This document shows, piece after piece, positions 32,141-35,918 of a stretch of 35,918 nt of DNA (its first letter is position 1; each line of letters begins with the position of its first letter). The notes below the pieces were generated by a model. The model saw only the letters and a program-made list of their open reading frames with translations, was not told where the DNA came from and did not search any database. This DNA comes from Lachnospiraceae bacterium (lineage in GTDB: Bacteria > Bacillota > Clostridia > Lachnospirales > Lachnospiraceae). Location of the stretch: NCBI GenBank assembly GCA_029008875.1, contig JAQXJP010000004.1, forward strand, positions 1 through 35,918, given 5' to 3'. The position numbers and the translations under genes are program-made.

Positions 32141-32742
32141 AACAATTTTATCCTCATTTTATCCTTTTCTTCCTCACTGAGAAGCATACGGCTTGAAACC
32201 ACCACTGTAATAATCGCATACCCCAAAAGGACCATAGGCACCTTCACCAAAAGCAGCATTCCAATCAGCGCGCACAAATATGCTGCCAGTATTCGGTAAT
32301 AATGCGGATTTATCCGCAGAATGCACGAAAAGAAGATAAAGAAGGCCGCCAATATTACAGCGGGCTGTAAAAACGGGAAAAGCCCCAGCAGACATCCAAA
32401 AGTGACTGCAATCCCCTTTCCTCCCTTGCCCTTGAAAAAGATTGGGAATGCATGCCCCACAACAGGGGCTGCCATAACAAATGCAATCGAAAGCATATCC
32501 GGACTTATGTCCGGTGCATACTGCATGAACAGATATACCGGGAAAAATCCCTTTAAAATATCGCAGGTCAGCGTCAATACACCGCACCAGAAGCCACCAT
32601 ACATAAATGCATTCCCGGCTCCCGGATTACGATCCCTGCTTTTTTCAATCATATCCTCTTTTCGGAACAGCTTTGCAAAAATCCGTGCATACAATATGCT
32701 TCCGGACAGATATCCAAACAAAATCCATGCTGCTTTTGGCAT
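32128..32742 (-). CDS. plsY: PlsY-family glycerol-3-phosphate acyltransferase
   Basis: A 204-residue polytopic membrane enzyme that moves an acyl group from acyl-phosphate to glycerol 3-phosphate, the first step of phospholipid synthesis. PlsY motifs are visible: GYLSGSILYARI near the N-terminus, RDRNPGAGNAF (about 36-46) and the loop GHAFPIFFKGKGGKGIAVTFG (about 96-116) with its double GKG. The C-terminus is longer and more charged than in minimal PlsY. AGGAGAG precedes the ATG. The glycosyltransferase gene starts 13 nt before its stop. This may be a second, specialised PlsY devoted to glycolipid precursors; a housekeeping copy elsewhere cannot be excluded. Confidence 0.9.
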   Translation of the reverse strand: MPKAAWILFGYLSGSILYARIFAKLFRKEDMIEKSRDRNPGAGNAFMYGGFWCGVLTLTCDILKGFFPVYLFMQYAPDISPDMLSIAFVMAAPVVGHAFPIFFKGKGGKGIAVTFGCLLGLFPFLQPAVILAAFFIFFSCILRINPHYYRILAAYLCALIGMLLLVKVPMVLLGYAIITVVVSSRMLLSEEEKDKMRIKLLWMH

Positions 32743-32803
32743 TTTTCTCTCCTGTTTTATTCAATCAAAATCTTGTTCTTCACACAATACCAAATAATCT
32801 TAA

Positions 32804-32832
32804 ATTGTATATTAATCCCGCTTTGTTTGCAA
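32804..32832 (-). promoter_or_regulatory. Promoter of the plsY operon
   Basis: On the - strand TTGCAA (32832-32827), 17 bp, TACAAT (32809-32804): a good sigma-A promoter about 60 nt before plsY. Confidence 0.75.
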
Positions 32833-32879
32833 CTATTTTTGCTTTTGGTCACCGAAAGGACAAATACTGCTAAATTTAG

Positions 32880-32904
32880 AAAAAGCGGGTTAAACCCGCT
32901 TTTT
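32880..32904 (-). terminator. Terminator after the polyamine-binding protein remnant
   Basis: AAAAAGCGGGT / ACCCGCTTTTT, an 11-bp perfect stem with a 3-nt loop, 26 nt after the stop. Symmetric, so it could work in both directions. Confidence 0.9.
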
Positions 32905-32929
32905 CATGATTATTTTCGTTATATTACCC

Positions 32930-33931
32930 TTAATCACATGCATTTTTGAAGTTATTCCAAATCTCTGCATGCAGATCCTCCGCTTCCTGGGAAATGTTCT
33001 CGATAAACTCTCCCTCTGCTGCATCCTCCGGAAGAACAAGTGCAGCCTTGACGCTCTCGTCAATGTAGTCCTCTGCCGCTTTATTTGTGCAGAAATATCC
33101 GATATACTCGAAGCACTTTGCGGAAATCTCCGGCTCAAGCAGATAATCGATAAACGCATAGGCCGCATCCGCATTCGGTGCATTGGAAGGAATAAATCCG
33201 GCCATGATACCAAAGCCTAATCCCTCCTCCGGATAAACGACTGCGAGATCATCTCTTGCATTTAATGCCATATACACCTGTGATGTGTACAAAAATGCCA
33301 CACCTACTTCTCCTGAAATCAAAAGATCCTGTGTATTGTTATCCTCGATGGCGCGGATATTCGGCGCAAGCTCCAAAAGCTTATCCCCTGCTGCCTGAAT
33401 CGTATCAAGATCATTGACATTAAAGGATTCTCCCATGGTCTTTAACGTAATTCCGTCAATAACCCTGTAATTGGCGGTAATTGCCACATTGTCCTCAAGA
33501 GACGGATCCCAGAGATCGGAATAACCTTTGATCTCAATATCTACCAATGCCGGGTCATACACGATGAGCGGGATACCTGCTCCGTAAGGAATGGTAAAGG
33601 AGTCGTCCTCATCGTAAAACTGTCCCTGGAAAACCGGATTGATGTTGTCATAATTACTCAGTCTGCTCTTGTCAAGATCCTGGGCCAGGCCTTCCTGCTC
33701 AATCAGCTCCAGAATGTAGTCGTCCGCAATGACGAAGTCATAGTCACCGCCGTTGGTCTCCTCCAGTTTTGCAAGCATATCCTCATCATAATCAAAATTG
33801 GAGTAGTTGATCTTGATGCCGGTCTGGTCTTCAAAGCCATCCAGCACCTCCTGTGGGAACATATCCGCCCAGGTAAAAAGATTTAATTCTGTTCCTGCCA
33901 GATCAGCAGACACTTCTACGCCTGCAGAGTT
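32930..33931 (-). pseudogene. potD: Spermidine/putrescine-binding protein (PotD-like), 5'-truncated
   Basis: About 333 residues of a polyamine ABC-transporter substrate-binding protein. The mature start is typical: NSAGVEVSADLAGTELNLFT then WADMFPQEVLDGFEDQTGIK, and the rest of the fold, including the C-terminal helix block, is intact. The signal peptide and lipobox Cys are missing. Reading upstream, the linker NSAGVEV is followed at once by an in-frame TAG (33934-33932). A GTG at 33913 could start a soluble protein, but without export it could not serve a transporter. potABC, expected upstream, is also absent. The coding frame ends sharply at about 33931, which marks a breakpoint by deletion, insertion or assembly join. 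Confidence 0.85.
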
Positions 33932-34043
33932 CTAGACTGTCGATCGCCCGGCCCCTACGCCCTTCCAGCGGCTACAACGTCGCAATATTCCTATTGGGTA
34001 ACTACAATATTATAAAATTTCGGCTGAAAAGTTAATAGATTTG

Positions 34044-34074
34044 GTTATACGAAATAATGACATTTCGTTATAAG
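34044..34074. other. Recombination-site-like dyad near the breakpoint
   Basis: CGAAAT (34050-34055) and ATTTCG (34062-34067) flank a 6-nt centre AATGAC. Outer TTATA / TTATAA extend the arms to about 11-12 bp with one indel. Short arms with a 6-8-nt core are the layout of tyrosine-recombinase crossover sites. The surrounding 33932-34117 holds no gene. It could equally be an operator. Confidence 0.35.
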
Positions 34075-34117
34075 TAAAACTTATAGTGTTCTCGGATTCC
34101 CGCACAGTTCTTCGGAA

Positions 34118-34158
34118 ATAAAAAAGCCCAGAACATTGCATTTTGCAACATTCTGAGC
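34118..34158 (-). terminator. Terminator of the membrane coiled-coil gene
   Basis: On the - strand GCTCAGAATGTTGC and GCAATGTTCTGGGC (34158-34145 / 34139-34126) pair along 14 positions when G-U pairs are allowed, then a run of T. The wobble pairs favour the - strand transcript. Confidence 0.85.
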
Positions 34159-34204
34159 CTTCTCATATCCTTGTAGATTTCCTTATTTCCGGCTTTTCAA
34201 ACAT

Positions 34205-35458
34205 TTACTCCCCTTTGGGCAAATCCATAGTACTCCTATATATTTCCAGACTATCCACATTTACTCCGGACCTTAGATCATTAGTCACAACCACTCTATC
34301 TAATCCAGATAATTTATTTTTTGTTGCCTCCGGAATTACCATATTTGTCTTATCCTTTTCAATAAGTTGATCTATAATAAACATTTCCTCATCTGTTACA
34401 TATGAAAATGTGTATTCTAAAGGCACGTCAATATCCGTTATTCCTGTTTCAGATTTTATCATGAAACAATCCTGCTCAAAATTAGTTAAAATTACTGTAA
34501 GATATTTATTTACAGTCTCATATTTCCCCTCATCATAGGCCAAATAAGATTCTCGTATTGGAATATAATAGGCTCTTAAATCTTTAGGTGTAGCATGTTT
34601 TAAAATATCTAGTAAATCTTTGCATAATTTTGCCTCCTGGTCTTTGAGATTTTTTCTTTTTTCACGTTGTTCTTTCATACATACGCGAAAATCTTCAGCA
34701 TTCGTCAGTTCTCTTTCTAAATCAAGCATCTGTTTCTTAATCTCTCTGCATTGATTAGTTATAATCTCAATGCCTGGCAAGAGTTTGCTCATTCCCAAGT
34801 TGGTAGAATCATAAATCAAAAGCAAATTCTGGATTGCATCAAGCTTACCACTCTCAGATATAAGTTTCTGCAGAGCATATTGTTTAAAAAAGCTCATTTT
34901 ATCTTTAATCAACCATGCTCTATTCTTTTTACTTATATGCATTAGTGTCTTGCAAGCATATTTTTCATCCCACTCAAACAATTCCTCCAACAGATTAAAA
35001 AAAGTATCATAACTTTCAGAATCCACCAAAAGATCTATATTTTCCATCACAACCTCAGTATCATTGTTGCTTATCGCATTTTTGGTATATTCTTCAATCT
35101 TTAAAGCAATTGCCCTAACTTCTTCCTGGCCCTTAATAAACCTGTCAATATGCTCTTTATGGCAACGATCCACCCTCTCTTCATCGCCAGATTCAAGTTC
35201 TGCTTCAATTCCTTTTATTTCTTTGTTCAGCTCTCTAAGAAATTTATTCTTCTTCGGAAAATCCTCATTCTTAATATTTTCTTGAAAGCTCTTTAATCTC
35301 CTCAAATAATCCGTCACATAACCTGTATTGTTAAGGATTAATTTTTTTCTGTATTCAACACTTAACTGTTTCTTCAATTCCTCTTTTCCAAAATATATGC
35401 TAATCATTTTGAATGTGAGAATTACCAACAACGCAGTTGCGGTTATAGAGGATATCAC
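34205..35458 (-). CDS. Membrane-anchored coiled-coil protein, unknown function
   Basis: A 417-residue protein not recognised. An N-terminal helix (about 4-20) is followed by Lys/Glu-rich helical segments with coiled-coil character (about 22-125 and 235-285) and a C-terminal globular part (about 290-417). Base composition is clearly more AT-rich than the genes to the left, suggesting recent acquisition. The start is GTG at 35458, overlapping the upstream stop as TAGTG, but the same frame stays open a further 11 codons (reading STYTIGFKSG), so the real protein may once have been longer. It sits beside a SIR2-like fragment; such pairs occur in antiphage loci, which is only a hint here. Confidence 0.7.
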   Translation of the reverse strand: MISSITATALLVILTFKMISIYFGKEELKKQLSVEYRKKLILNNTGYVTDYLRRLKSFQENIKNEDFPKKNKFLRELNKEIKGIEAELESGDEERVDRCHKEHIDRFIKGQEEVRAIALKIEEYTKNAISNNDTEVVMENIDLLVDSESYDTFFNLLEELFEWDEKYACKTLMHISKKNRAWLIKDKMSFFKQYALQKLISESGKLDAIQNLLLIYDSTNLGMSKLLPGIEIITNQCREIKKQMLDLERELTNAEDFRVCMKEQREKRKNLKDQEAKLCKDLLDILKHATPKDLRAYYIPIRESYLAYDEGKYETVNKYLTVILTNFEQDCFMIKSETGITDIDVPLEYTFSYVTDEEMFIIDQLIEKDKTNMVIPEATKNKLSGLDRVVVTNDLRSGVNVDSLEIYRSTMDLPKGE

Positions 35459-35766
35459 TATCCCGGATTTAAATCCAATCGTATATGTACTATATTCTCT
35501 ATATCATCAATATCTCCATGCATTTTGATAATATAATTTCGTCCTTTTTTTGACAAAATGTCATCATCTTTCGTTATTACTGCATATTTAGAAACTCTAG
35601 GATCATTTACATTTTCCAGTAAATGATCATAATTTGTAGTAATAATATGTTCTGGTTGTAGTTTAACAATAATTTCATCAATAATATTAGTTTTATAGTT
35701 GTATTTACAATGAGGCAGATACCCAATGCCCAACCGTGGAAAACTGCTGAAGAAGTCGTTAACGCC
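35458..35766 (-). pseudogene. SIR2-like domain fragment
   Basis: About 100 residues resembling the middle of SIR2_2-type NAD-hydrolase domains: DFFSSFPRLGIGYLPHCKYN, the hallmark IITTNYDHLLENV and IIKMHGDIDDIENIV. The N-terminal glycine-rich nucleotide loop is missing: the frame is closed by TAA (35769-35767) and the only start is TTG at 35733. After IENIV the family sequence stops and the frame ends within nine codons. Intact SIR2 antiphage proteins are several hundred residues, so this is a remnant truncated at both ends. The final 150 nt of the window (35767-35918) hold no recognisable gene. Confidence 0.7.
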
Positions 35767-35918
35767 TTACATCAGACAACTTCTTTATTTACAGTTCGTC
35801 TACTTCTTTTTCTGAAGCAGTCCTCCGTTTGTTTCTTCCCCATTCATGACATAATAATTAACCACTGCCCCATATTATAAATAACACCCAGAGATACATA
35901 TTTCAGATTTTTATTGAA

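Noticed and set aside
34044..34074. loxP-like or dif site
   Set aside because: Arms match neither consensus; only the general layout is similar, so it is kept as a low-confidence dyad.
35767..35918. Short open stretch reading MNGEETNGGLLQKKK
   Set aside because: Ends at a stop after 15 codons, without a ribosome site or known family; too short to support.

Overview
The window looks like chromosome from a strictly anaerobic, spore-forming, motile, glycogen-using Gram-positive bacterium of the Clostridia, most like the Lachnospiraceae. This is inferred from gene content (oxygen-sensitive pyruvate formate-lyase with its activase, SpoVAD/SpoVAE, a MotA-type stator, a SigV-RsiV pair, diguanylate cyclases with extracytoplasmic sensor domains, bacteriohemerythrin), from strong AGGAGG ribosome sites and from frequent TGnTATAAT promoters. 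No rRNA, tRNA or CRISPR array was seen.

Left third (1-13.7 kb, nearly all + strand): a LysR regulator, a stand-alone CheY, pflB and pflA separated by a 120-bp palindromic element, a MotA-type operon (MotA, a short MotA-like membrane protein, a membrane-anchored LuxR protein), a 64-bp hairpin repeat array, the rRNA methyltransferase rsmF behind a leader of degenerate 16-nt repeats, trmO, a membrane diguanylate cyclase, apt, and spoVAD-spoVAE behind a sigma-G type promoter.

Middle (13.8-20.1 kb): an autoregulated TetR gene with a 25-bp palindromic operator, an Asn-rich lipoprotein, a PAP2 phosphatase, about 0.8 kb of stacked repeats, a probably leaderless AraC regulator divergent from glgP, and another hairpin array after glgP. 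The arrays at 6.9, 15.8 and 19.7 kb share a design: 7-9-bp inverted half-sites, about 24-26-nt loops and 31-33-bp phasing. Their stem sequences differ completely.

Right third (20.1-33.9 kb, mostly - strand): a lipoprotein after rsiV and an ECF sigma factor; a signalling operon holding a decayed ATPase, a zinc-ribbon/TIM44-like membrane protein, a small alarmone synthetase, a second diguanylate cyclase and a PAS-GGDEF-EAL phosphodiesterase; a TetR-SDR operon whose consensus promoter is interleaved with its operators; a tandem hemerythrin protein divergent from a leaderless-peptide Cu/Zn SOD; and a plsY-glycosyltransferase lipid operon.

The last 2 kb (33.9-35.9 kb) is AT-rich and looks foreign or rearranged. 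A polyamine-binding protein gene is cut off at about 33,931, a recombination-site-like dyad follows, then a membrane coiled-coil protein and a truncated SIR2-like fragment whose frames meet abruptly. The best candidates for something undescribed are the three covarying hairpin arrays and the combined c-di-GMP/alarmone operon.
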